From: Diphasiastrum complanatum
Taxonomy: Eukaryota > Streptophyta > Lycopodiopsida > Lycopodiales > Lycopodiaceae
DNA length: 64,000 nt
Assembly (NCBI GenBank): GCA_029204225.1
Contig: CM055092.1
Location: forward strand, 41,256,016 to 41,320,015
Direction of reading: 5' to 3'
Positions 22,905-33,292 of the stretch are shown piece after piece (the first letter of the stretch is position 1; each line of letters opens with the position of its first letter). Made by a program: the position numbers and the translations under genes. Under the pieces are notes generated by a model. It searched no databases. It was not told where the DNA came from and saw only the letters and a program-made list of their open reading frames with translations.

Positions 22905-23523
22905 TTGTATGCGTTGTCCATCAAGTGGAGAACGTATTGTTTCACATGATTCCATTCGTGATGCCTTGGCTGCTATTGCTCATGATAGTGACTTTCATGT
23001 TGCTCGAGAACGGACACACATTTTACTAGGGCCTTCTTCGCAATCTACCAGACGACGAGTTGACCTTGTTCTCTCGCGTGATGGAATTCGTACTCTGGGA
23101 GATGTTTTAATTGTTGATCCGGCCTCTCGTTAGGACTTTCTTCCTCGGTCTTCCACCACGCAAGGGGCCGCCGCATCTCAAGCAGCTCAAGAAAAGGATC
23201 AAGATTATAATGATCGTGCACCTGGTGAAGATTTCATCCCCTTTGCCTTGGAAACTTATGGTTGTCTTCACAAGAAATTTGATGATTTTTTATCTTTATG
23301 TGCGGAGCTTATGGTGAAACGCCAAGGACAAAGCATTACCTTAACTTCCGTCATTATTTCTTTCTTCTGCCAGCGTATTTCTATAGCATTACAACGTTCA
23401 CAAGCGATTTCAATTCTTTGACGAGCTCAGTTTGCAGGAGCGGCTGCTTCAAAGCTTCCTGTATTACCTATTACTGGATCTGTTTTAGTTAGTGATTTAC
23501 ATCAGGCAGTTGGTTTTGAGTAA
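22905..23523 (+). pseudogene. Transposon C-terminal nuclease-like fragment
   Basis: A conceptual frame reads CPSSGERIVSHDSIRDALA, then RRRVDLVLSRDGIRTLGDVLIVDP. After an in-frame stop it continues GEDFIPFALETYGCLHKKFDDFL and ISIALQRSQAISIL. The His/Cys start followed by D…VDLVL…GDVLIVD resembles a PD-(D/E)XK nuclease-like module seen at the end of some plant retroelement-related proteins. That family assignment is from memory and is tentative. At least two stops and a TGA break it. No RT lies upstream. Confidence 0.5.
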
Positions 23524-24154
23524 TTAGTTTAATATTTAATTTCTGACTTACATCGGACAGTTGGTTTTAAGTAATTAGCTTACTATTCTAAGTTTTACTT
23601 AGCTTTTAGGTAGCTTTATTCATTTCTACCGTTCTACGGTAGTTTATTTTAAATACTTTAATCTTCTTGTTTGATTATGGGTTTTCCCATCATTTTTAAT
23701 AAATCAGGGATAATTACTTTATTTCATCGAGTATATGAGCTATTAAATTACAAATTGCATGTTCTTAATGGGTTTCTTTTACTTGCACCATTTTCAAACT
23801 AAATCTTAAACCAATCAAAGGGACATATAACCATTCATACTTCTATATATGGGATTTCATGATTGCATGGTATTTTGCCCATGTATCCATGACATACTAA
23901 CAATAACTAACTTCCCTTCTTCTAGGACATTCAAATGACCCATTAAAGCAAGTTGACTATGGATGGCCTTGTTCAAGATGTTGCAAAATTTCATTAGTTT
24001 TTATTTAACTTTCACTAGATGGCTTCAATCACACTCGTACTAAGGGCAATTCCAAATGAGGCGTATAAATGATCACAAAGTCCAGTTGACTTGACCATTG
24101 AGTCCAAGTAGTGTCACATAGAGGAGGTCTATCTTAGAGCTCCAAGATGTCAAC

Positions 24155-24277
24155 AAGACCTATACGAAACTTCTCTGGTCACGTGCACGTTCTTCTTATG
24201 CCCAACATCATAAGACGGTTAAGACCTATACGAAACGTCTCTGGTCACGTGCACGTTCTTCTTATGCCTAGCATCAT
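24155..24277. repeat. Two-copy 66-bp tandem repeat
   Basis: AAGACCTATACGAAAC… starts at 24155 and again at 24221. Both copies carry TCTCTGGTCACGTGCACGTT, which contains a CACGTG palindrome. Two substitutions are seen in the first 40 bp. Confidence 0.9.
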
Positions 24278-24933
24278 TTGCTAGGCTTACCGCTGGTTAC
24301 TTGACATACTCTCACACCAAGGGAAAACATGTGCTTGGCAATAGAGGCTACTCGACCGAGGGAATTTTAAAATTTTGGCCTCGACATTAAATGTTTGGGC
24401 CTTGGCGCTCGCCGCTTTGCTCAGCAAGTGAAGTTGCCAAGAATGCCGGCCGGAAAAAAAAGTGAACTCAGGTTGCTTACATAATAGTACTACTAAGACG
24501 CCCCCTCACATTGTGAATTGATTTGTGCCTCATATTAACAAATGAGATACTGAAACGTGGCCATTGGGAGATTCGCAAACACCCTCATTGTTCGCAAAAT
24601 GCGAACTGTCTTTATGATCTTTGATCGCGAAGCAGCAAGGAACGAGGAGAAGAGGAGGAAAAGATCGCAATAATGATGGGAAGAAAGGACAGTATGATCG
24701 ATACAGGGAGTCGCGATCTGCGAGCATCAAAATAAAATGTCCAAATGCATCAGAAACATCATCTTGTGATTGCAGCTAATTCAGAGGGTGAATTGATCGC
24801 TCCACTTTTCCATTTGCTTTGAGTGTCAAGGACAGCGTTGTTGCGAATGAAATGAATGAATGGCTGTGAACGATCGCTTGTAAGAGGGTAGTAAAAGATT
24901 CATCATTGGAAGCGCCTGCTTGTGGACGACCGT

Positions 24934-25048
24934 ATGGATGAAGCGCTTGTTGACTCCGATTCAGAAGACGAGATCCAGAGGCCAAATAATGATGTAGGAG
25001 TCTCAAACTTGGATGCTCTTTGTGACCTAGATTTTGTACCATCATCTG
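24934..25048 (+). CDS. Candidate first coding exon of the Rab3GAP-like gene
   Basis: An ATG opens an acidic frame MDEALVDSDSEDEIQRPNND followed by SNLDALCDLDF. It has good donor candidates at 24994 (GTAGGA, phase 0), 25037 (GTACCA, phase 0) and 25049 (GTAACT, phase 1). The next confirmed exon begins in phase 0, so either of the first two donors would join in frame. Acidic N-termini just before the FxxFTxxSxWER block are also known in animal RAB3GAP1. Transcript data would be needed to confirm it. Confidence 0.35.
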
Positions 25049-25348
25049 GTAACTGATTTGTTTGTGTCAGATGTGAAATGTATGCAAATCTGTTGAAAAA
25101 TACCTCGATTGTATTTTCAAGTTTGTGTCAGCTATGAAATCTGATAGTAAATACCTCGATTTCGTTTTCAAGTTTGTGTCAGCTGCGAAATATATCCAAA
25201 TTTCTTTGGAGATGCCTCGCAAGAAGTTGGATCGTGTAGATGGTTTGTTTGCGCTATTCAGTGGTCGTAAAGGATAGTTGCTGCATTTTCTGCCAATATT
25301 TCAGACTGCTTAAAAAGCAGAATGGCCGACCCCCACGTTTTTAAGGGT

Positions 25349-25466
25349 GATGACTATGTTTCGTGAATGCAAATTCTGCTTCATAATGGTCCTGTGACAA
25401 GGGGTTAGTTTTGAAAATGTTGATTATGTTTTTCAAATGCAGATTCTACTGCATAATGGTCATGTG
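25349..25466. repeat. Two-copy 71-bp tandem repeat next to the foldback
   Basis: GATGACTATGTTT… at 25349 recurs as GTTGATTATGTTT… at 25420. Both copies end in ATTCTRCTKCATAATGGTC-like sequence. The copies have diverged by roughly 20%. Confidence 0.65.
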
Positions 25467-25491
25467 AAAAAGCAGCCATTCCTATATGCAA

Positions 25492-25635
25492 TGGAATGGG
25501 CCGGGCAGAAGACATTCTGCCCGGTAAAGAATCATAGTCTCGGCCCCTCCAGGCAGATGACATTCTGCTCATTAAAGAGTCATAGGCGAGGCCCGGAGTT
25601 TACTGAGCAGAATGTCATCTGCCCGGCTCATTCCA
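25492..25635. repeat. 144-bp foldback (inverted repeat)
   Basis: The 29-nt arms at 25492-25520 and 25607-25635 match at 27 of 29 positions when inverted. Inside the left arm is a perfect small hairpin CCGGGCAGAA-GACA-TTCTGCCCGG (25501-25524). The middle contains a direct copy of the arm core (GGCAGATGACATTCTGC, 25552-25568). It could be a short MITE or a hairpin RNA precursor. Confidence 0.75.
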
Positions 25636-26690
25636 TAATACGTTGTGTGATGCTACAAGCAACTCAAAACGTTTGGTTTCTATTTTTCCTTCGTATTTTG
25701 AAGGAAATCTGTAGAGCGCAAAAACTGTTCACTAGTTGTCCAAGACATTTTGCCCTTCTTGGGCTTTACAGATTCACCAGTAGATTTTAGGCCAGGACTA
25801 TAACGGATGAGTAAAATCGTTTTTACCATGTATTAGTATTTACATTGTGGAAAGTCCTGGGCGTTGGGACATTCTGAGTGCTCTGAAGTCCAATTGCTGC
25901 TCGTTATATCGTTGGAAGGGGTCGTCTGATGTGGAGGGCAGCTAATGGCATAGCTGTCCTGCGGCACCCTTGAAAGGAAGCAGCTGCTTCTCAAAACAAT
26001 TCAAATGTCAGACATTGAGATTTTTCTAGGAGGATCTTCACTTTAGACATGACTAACCAATAGACCAAGAAGTCCACAAAATAATAGATTTAGTCGTGGT
26101 TTTAGAACAAGTTGTTTTTTATGGATCTCCTTGTAGCAAACATAAAATTTGCTAGTAGCAAGATAGCCAATCAAATCTTGATACCAAGACTCATAAGAAT
26201 GATATCGATGTTGAATAATTGGCTGTTTGGGACCTCACTCAACGACTTGGGCTGGCTCACCATTAGGCAGCCTTGATAGTTGGTCCACCATACTATGGTG
26301 ATGCCCGAATTTGATTTGGATTTCGGATCCACACTCTCGTAAACCAATCAACCACCATGCAACTCTACCAATGATTAGGGTTTATCGATCATATCTAAAG
26401 TGACAAATGATCCAAGTAAAAATGGAATATTGCACCCAATAGATAATGTTGGAATTTTCTACTTGCAGATATCATTGATAGAGCTTTGCGTTTAGTAGCA
26501 GACTAATTTTAAATACAATCCTCGTGTGATGCTAGTGATGCTAAAAAATGTGAGGATGCTCTTTGACATGGTGTGGGAATATTCCATAGCTCTAATACGA
26601 TGAATCTTAGTTGGATCATTAAGAAATATTGTGCTTTGTTACCAATCGACTTCAAATATGCATTATAATCCGTTCGAACTACTGCTGAAC

Positions 26691-26759
26691 TCTAGACATT
26701 TTTGGAAGTACTTGTTAAGCTAAACTGTAGGCATTTATGGAAGTACTTGTTAAGCTTAA
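26691..26759. repeat. Two-copy ~35-bp tandem repeat
   Basis: GGAAGTACTTGTTAAGCT occurs twice, each time preceded by a GCATTTWT/ACATTTTT-like stretch, with a period near 35 bp. No other feature is seen in 25.8-27.0 kb. Confidence 0.75.
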
Positions 26760-27023
26760 TCATTTGAAATGTTTACATAGGGGTCTGTGTGCAAACTTTT
26801 GTTCTATACAATTGGTCTCTAGATCTTTATTAAACATCTGACAATAGAATATCCATCTTGCTAAAATATCCTCCTAGCCCTGCTTGGATGCTCTCGTGCA
26901 GCCATGTCTAATTATGTGATTCTGTAGTGAGGCTTATTAACATTATAAAAGCGTTTATATTTTTTGCATTGAAAGTATTTGAACCACATTCTATGTATAA
27001 CAGTTTTCATTCTGATGAGACAG

Positions 27024-28455
27024 ATGGAGGGCTTTGACGACTTTACCATATCATCATCATGGGAGAGGTGGGTGAATGTCCTAGTCAATTGAGCTCTCTT
27101 TCTTATTAACCATCCATGCTCTGCAGTACTTTATATCCCTCTGAGGTTTACAGGACACTAGTGTCTGTTCGCATGACCATCTCTATTTTGGCAAGGAAAT
27201 CTATTCCAACAGTAAGCAAGCTCTTTATTTGCTGCTGTTTCTTAGAAACAGGAAAAATGCATCAGGCACATAGTTGGCTAATATTTGGTTACAGATAATA
27301 TGACTTACATGTTTTGCAGGTTAATAGCTGCTGTGGAGGCAGCTTCGCGGGAGTGGCGAGCTTCTGGACGCTTACATCTCATGGTATCACATCTTGCTAA
27401 ATTCAGTGTTTTCCGGCTGATTAATGGCAGCAACTAATGTGATTAGCATTTTGTAAATCCCGTTTGTCTTCTCATGCCAGCCACTTCAGATTAGGAGGCC
27501 ACAAGGTGGTTCATAGTGGTCAAGGAAGATACAGAAGCTAATTTGGTACATTTGGATGTAGATGTAAACTTTTCAGATTCTCCTTTCTATGTTGGACTGT
27601 TGACTGCTGAACACAATTAAAATAAAGGTTAGAGTTGCAACGTGTATTTTGATTTGTATGGTGCCCAAATGGGAAAATGCTATTTAGGCCTGTAGAAGTT
27701 GTTTTTAAAACTATGATTGTTCGAGTTCCAAATGGATTTTTGTTTTTGGAAGTCTTGCGGAGCTGAACAGGTGCAGGGACTGAGAGATTTGTATCGGGTC
27801 CAAGCTGAGCTTGTGCTGAGGAACAAACAATACCGTCTTGAATTTTTCTTTCAAGCTATTACTGAAAATGGTACTCTAGAATTCCTATGGTCTCAAGCTC
27901 ATATACAAAGTTTTTCTGAAAAGTTCATCACAGTTTGTCTATCAATAATTGAGACATATGCTAAAGTCTAGTTGAGCAATGTCTCTACAAGACCTTTAGT
28001 TATAAGGTCAGATTAGATCTGAAGTTGAAAAAAAACTGCTGGTAATTTTTTGACATTGTTGGCTTTAAATATTGGTTTACAATCTTTTGTCTGAAAATGC
28101 AGATAGAAGAGAGGATTGGAGGTCTGGTTTGCATCATCTCCAGCTTTGGTTCGGCGTGAGTGATTTTTTGGTAGGTTGAAGTCAAGTCTCAAGAGTAACT
28201 TTTAGTAGTAGGAAGGAGAGTTTTTACAATGTAAGCTTATGCGAAGTGGCTAATATGTTTAAGACTCTGTTCCGTAAGTGTACAATACTGCAAGTGAATG
28301 TTTAAGGTGAACAATTACATTGGTCCTTAGTATTGCAAGTGTTCTTGGTGTTGGCAGCTGATTTCTCCAATTAGCATGAGTGGAGTATTGCTCGATGCTT
28401 CTGAAGCTACAATGCTTCTAAGCGCAGTTGCTGTGGCTCTATCTAATTGTGGCAG
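27024..28455 (+). CDS. Rab3GAP catalytic subunit-like protein, six exons of the N-terminal part
   Basis: Rab3GAP1-type proteins act with a non-catalytic partner on Rab GTPases in membrane traffic and autophagy. Six exons join without a break: 27024-27067, 27320-27383, 27495-27563, 27771-27870, 28103-28170 and 28358-28455. All have GT donors and AG acceptors and compatible phases. They encode FDDFTISSSWERLIAAVEAA, then RWFIVVKEDTEANLVHLDVD, VLRNKQYRLEFFFQ, LHHLQLWFGVSDFL, and LLDASEATMLLSAVAVALSN. The order and wording follow animal RAB3GAP1 (ITDFTTASEWERFI near the start and LLLSSVSIALGNTG later). Introns between these exons are 111-252 bp. With the exon at 59007 the coding length is 615 nt, exactly 205 codons. 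The start codon may lie upstream (24.9 kb), and the C-terminal half, including the catalytic region, is outside the window. Exon edges are my predictions. Confidence 0.85.
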
Positions 28456-28977
28456 GTTTGGAACATTTGCTTCTCAACTATAATGTATGGGGGTTGATGA
28501 TTCATTCAAAATTGTGCCGAGTGACAACTCAAAGTTCGTTTGCAAGCTTTATTTGACATAGAAGGACCAAGTACCCATGTTTAGAATGATGTCTTTTGCT
28601 AGCTTGGACAATTGGCATCTTATGCAGATAAAGGTTTTAGTCGACTATGTTCAGGTGCTAATCTAAACTTAAGATCAATATAATAAAAAAGCTTATTGAA
28701 ATGGATCACTTAGGGATCTTTTTAGAATGCAAAGAAAATTATGGGTTAAGCCTTTTTGTGCATTAATCTGTACTTTATACGAGTCTGCAAGATCTTTGTT
28801 AACCAAAAAATTGTCCAAGGTTAATAAGAATCGAGTTCATCCTTGGATTTCATGATAACTACACTATAACTATTGCTATAGGTCAAGCATCATGGCCATG
28901 GACATCTATGTGGACCATGGTTCTGCACTTGTTATAAATCTGTAATTTGAACTAGTTGAGGCACTTGGTCCCTTCAT

Positions 28978-29905
28978 TTGTTATCTTTGGCATTAATGGA
29001 CTTTTATCGGCTTCATTTTTTGGAGACAGATGTATCAAGGTCCCTACTTCTACCACTGTACCTACGATCTGGATTATCACATGGTCTCAGATCCATATTG
29101 GGTCAGCTTTGTGTCTCTTCACACCAGCTTGAGATTGAGATTGGTCAGTTTCAAGGTACCCCACGAGAGGACAGGATCTGCCAGCTATGTTCCCTAGGTG
29201 CAGTAGAGATTGAGGAGCATTTTATTTTCATTTGCCCAACTTATTATGAGATTCGTGGGAGATACTATTGCTTGTTTAGGGATACACCAGTTACTTTGCG
29301 CTCACTTGTTACCTATGAGGGTCCACGCTGTGTTGCACTTTATGATTCGAGAGATATTTCTATTATGACGGGATCTCCAGCCTCGGCGTTAGATTGCTCC
29401 TAACACACAGCTTCAGATTACCTCCTTTTTCTCCGGACGACGTTCAAGACCAGTCCCAGACTCAGATGATGATGATGAGGATGAGGACACGACTTTCCAC
29501 AGAGATCAGAGGCATCGCACCTCCCAGCATTACCCAACAGTCAGACCTCTTCGTCCTACCACGAGGAGACGTCCTTCCTACATCCGACATCGGCGGCAGA
29601 TCTTAGTTTCACTCCTCACTGCAGCTTGTATTACATCTTTTTTCAGTAGTAGTAGCAGTATCGCCTCCAGGACATGATTTGCGGCTTGCTTCCATTATAC
29701 ATAGCCATTTCTTGCTTTATACCTTTTGGTTTAGTTAACACTGGTATTTGTGTTTAGATTTATCATATATGCTTTTCTTTCAGTTTTGGAGGCTTTTCTC
29801 ACACACTCCCAGATGGTCCACACACTTGATATGTACTTATATGTCTTATATGCCTTTTGGCATGGAAAAGACATTGATAAAGCTTTCTTTATTTATTTCT
29901 TTCTT

Positions 29906-29944
<39 letters not shown>
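28978..29944 (+). mobile_element. LINE 3' fragment (ORF2 end, 3' UTR and CT tail)
   Basis: The frame gives GLSHGLRSILGQLCVSSHQL, then a zinc-knuckle-like ICQLCSLGAVEIEEHFIFICP followed by YYEIRGRYYCLFRDTP, which is the C-terminal end shared by the other LINE copies here. An acidic, degenerate C-terminal tail follows at about 29460-29490. The 3' UTR ends in a small hairpin ATGCC-TTTT-GGCAT (29850-29863), ACATTGATAAAG, and a T/CT-rich tail. It is 5'-truncated. Confidence 0.85.
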
Positions 29945-29946
<2 letters not shown>

Positions 29947-30262
29947 TCTCTCGCTGAGCTGTGGCGTTGGAGTTGCTCTCCCGCTGGAGCTCTGATCCTC
30001 CCTGCCCTGTCCACTCTAGCCTTCCGCTCCAGAGGTCCTGTCCAGATCCGCGCTGCCCTGCCTTGCCTGGTCCGGTACTGATCCAGCCCGCCCTATCCTG
30101 GTCCGCCCTGCCTTGTACTGATTTGCTCCAGCCCTGTCGTTGGTGCCCTGGCCTCGGTTTCTGCCCTGTCTGGTCCACCCTACCTTGTACTGATCCTTAG
30201 TGCCCTGGCCTCAGTCCTGATTCGCCCTGTCCCGCCCGCCCTGCCCTGGTTCGACTCTCACT

Positions 30263-31164
30263 ATGACTCCACCTTATCAAGATGGGCCAGCACTGGCTGG
30301 TCCAGCGATGGAACTAATGACTGGCCAACAAACTCCTCTCTCTCCAGTGCAAGCCATTGCCATTGCCTCGCCTGTGGTGAATACACCTGTTCCGTTGTTA
30401 TCTTTTGCCGACTCCTACCTTGCCTATCATATCCCTTTGGAACAATTACAACCTAGCAATCTATCCGACTTTGAATCTCTTCACAGCTACTTACAACATC
30501 AGTTCAAGGACGTGCTACAATTTATCGAGAAATTGTAACCACAAAATCAGACGCTTCATGGGGAACTTGTCAAGGTCAGTCTTCAAAATAAGGAATTACA
30601 AACAACTATTGACATGATTTTAGTGAAAGGGGTGCAAGATCTTCATTCGCAGCAAGATGTGGAAAGTAAAATTTCGTCTTTGGCAAAGGAAGTGGAAGAA
30701 ACTCGTACTTGGGCTTCGATTCTTAAGCAAGATGGTAATGTGTCCTCTAACCAAGTTCAGCCCTCTTTAGTGCATTCTACTTTTGAGAATGTTTTCACAG
30801 AACATGAGAGAAGAGCCAAGAAGGCTCTTAATATCCGAGTTAGGGGTTTTCCTATTGGAAACAAGGCCCTTGATGAGGCGAAAGACCTTGTTTCTAAACT
30901 TTCACATAATATTGAGGGATTTAACATTGCTTGGTGAAATTTGATGGTAAGGTCTTATTCATAAAATTTTGTTCCATTGAACAACACAATGCTGCTTTAC
31001 GCCTTCGAGCTAAGCTCAAAGGTACTTTTATTTTTATGGATGATGATCTAAAACACACACAATGGCAAGCGAGGAAATTGGTCATTCATGAGGCCAACAC
31101 TAGGAATCAAAGAGTGGTCTTTATTGAAGGCAAGCCTAAATTCTACGATAAGATTTCACAATAG
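30263..31164 (+). pseudogene. LINE A ORF1 (coiled coil, RRM-like)
   Basis: After a variable N-terminus, a helical segment (about 30540-30720) leads to TRTWASILKQDG. An L1-ORF1-like core follows: AKKALNIRVRGFP, then VLFIKFCSIEQHNAALRLR and FIFMDDDL. The protein would bind LINE RNA. A TAA near 30537 and a frameshift near 30937 break it. It ends in TAG at 31162-31164 and the ORF2 frame follows in phase. Confidence 0.8.
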
Positions 31165-31205
31165 GAAGTCGGGGATCCCGGGCACGAGAACAGCCCGAGA
31201 TCCCC
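31162..31205 (+). promoter_or_regulatory. Candidate UAG readthrough element, LINE A
   Basis: The ORF1 stop TAG is followed by the 6-nt spacer GAAGTC. A hairpin comes next: GGGGATCCCGGG (31171-31182), an 11-nt loop, and CCCGAGATCCCC (31194-31205), with 11 of 12 pairs. ORF2 continues in the same frame (…IGFWNCND) with no ATG before that endonuclease motif. Confidence 0.5.
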
Positions 31206-33265
31206 TCAGCCATTACAAATTGGTTTTTGGAATTGTAACGATGTGCTTTCATCTTCCTCAGTTGGGGATTTTCACTCTTTTTTATAGAAATGTGATATTT
31301 TAGCAGAGACCCATGGATTACTATATCGATCCCTTTCAGCTATTCAGGATTATTCATGGCATTCAACGTACAGGCCTTTCTTGAGAGGAAAAACCACGCG
31401 TGGCTCTGGTGGTGTCGCACGTCTTACTAGGGAGGTTTATCGTACTCATTTTAAGCTACTTAAAAGTGATCCATTTGTGAGATTTATTTGGTTCCAGTTC
31501 TTTGGTCGCTACTTGGGGCTACCTCAAGATCTCTTTATAGCAGTTTGTTATTTTGCACCTCAAACATCAGCTTTTGCAAACTATGGCGCTGACCCATTCC
31601 AAGCTCTCTCAGATGATATAGTCAGCTTTGCACAGCAGGGCCTTATTCTACTAGCAAGTGATTTTAATGCTCGTGGGTTTGGACAGGACCTCTCAGGATG
31701 CAAATACCCCAGCTACACACTTTGGAGATCAGTTGATTGGACTAGCAGAACCTCATTCTTTAGCCATTCTGAATGGCCTATCTCGATGGCCGTCATCATC
31801 ATTTTTTACTTGCCATCCACATGGGGGTGGACACAACGTTGTTGACTACTTCATTGGCTCACCGACCTTGATTTGTTTTCTTCATACTTTTCATATTATG
31901 CACCCTACCATCTCTGATCACTCCCTATTGCTCCTGTCCCTTGGCCATGCTACTCCTGATCCTGCTACGACACCTCACTCCACCCGTCACCATCGTCCTT
32001 CTCTCCGTTTGGTCTTCCTACATACACTTCCTCCTTAGCCACAATGCTCCACGACTTCCCCTTTTCATCTTCAGTAGACCAACAAGCAGCCTTTTTATCT
32101 TAGTCGCTTCTTCACTCAGCCAATACTGCATATCCTCCAAAAACTTTCTCATCTCATAAATGCACTTACAATAGATGGTATGATGATGAGTGCCTCTCCC
32201 TACACAAGCAAGTTGTTCACGCTCAAAACCATTCTCTCGACACCTTAGCATTTAAACAAAAGGAATACCATAGAATGACCTTGTGAAAAAAGACCGCTTA
32301 CTTTCAGTCTTTTTTTTGGCACAGATTCTCATTGATTCCTTGGACTCCCCTTCTTCCACCTTCTTCTGGAAGATGTTTTCTAAAAACTCGTGTAAGCCAG
32401 CTCCTATTGCCATCGAATCTTGGATTGATTATGCTGCAAAACTTTATACAGTCGACTCTCAGCCACACTATGGCTAAGCTATATGGTTCAGTTATGCAGT
32501 CTATCATTAGCTCTCATGCGGAGACAGAGGAGTTATACGCTATGGGACAGGCAGGTTTTAGGGCAGGCTACTCCATAGTTGACCAAATATTCATACTGAG
32601 ATGTATCATTGAGGCCGCGAAGTCCGAGAGTCTATTGTTGCTTTGTGGACTTCCGCAAAGCATTTGATTCGGTTCCGAGACACTCCTTGCTCTAGCGTTT
32701 GGCATCTCTTGGTTTCTCACAGGAGGTCATTGCTGCTATCATCACATTATATGAGAGTTTTGGCCTGTTTTCATAATAGAGATGGATGGTCTTCATATAT
32801 TCATAGTAGGGAAGGTGGAGATGGCTGTCCTCTAGCAGATATTGTTATCCCTATCCTTCTTTATGCAGATGATGTGGTTCTATTATTTAGTTTGGCTGCA
32901 GGACTTCAGCGACATTTGGATGCCTTGTATACTTTCTGTCAGCTATGGGGGCTGATGGTGAATATTGGTAAGACTAAGGTTATGGTGTTTAACACCAACA
33001 GACAACATATGAGAGACACTATGTTCTATTATGATGGACAACTTCTAGAGATAGTGGTGTCTTACACATACCTGGGTGTTCTCTTCTCTGTTCCATTGCT
33101 TTCTTTTAGACCAGCTGCATTGGCTAGGCTCTGTAAGGGGCGCTCTGCTCTTGTTTAGATGGAGAGGTTTTCCTCTACTTATTACGTGTATGACCCTGAT
33201 ACATGCTGTCGCCTTTTCTCTTCGACTGTTTCTCCAGTTGCACTGTACTCAGCAGAGATCGGTTT
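31165..33265 (+). pseudogene. LINE A ORF2 (endonuclease and partial RT)
   Basis: The APE-type endonuclease shows IGFWNCND, GSGGVARL, LLASDFNARGF and GGGHNVVDY. RT shows MGQAGFRAGYS and LLYADDVVLL (the YADD catalytic site), then NIGKTKVMVFNTNRQ. Stops, frameshifts and two internal deletions are present, and the 3' third is missing. Confidence 0.85.
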
Positions 33266-33292
33266 AGGGTTTTGGGATGAACTCCAACAACA

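Larger units (their letters stand above)
29945..33265 (+). mobile_element. LINE A (5' UTR, ORF1, ORF2 truncated in RT)
   Basis: The copy starts at the end of a (CT)n run with a C-rich 5' UTR in which CCCTG and CTGATCC recur. ORF1 and ORF2 follow. The copy stops at about 33265 inside the part of ORF2 after RT, so the 3' UTR is absent. ORF2 has lost the first RT motifs (near 32480) and about 95 bp around the GVKQG motif (near 32805). It is inactive but keeps an informative ORF1/ORF2 junction. Confidence 0.85.

Noticed and set aside
23298-23492. Possible separate small gene near 23.3 kb
   Set aside because: It is an off-frame reading of the transposon nuclease-like fragment at 22905-23523.
27717-27971. 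84-codon frame as an independent gene
   Set aside because: Residues from VQGLRDLY to AITEN are the fourth Rab3GAP exon; the rest is intron on each side, shown by the phase-1 donor at 27871 and matching acceptor at 28102.
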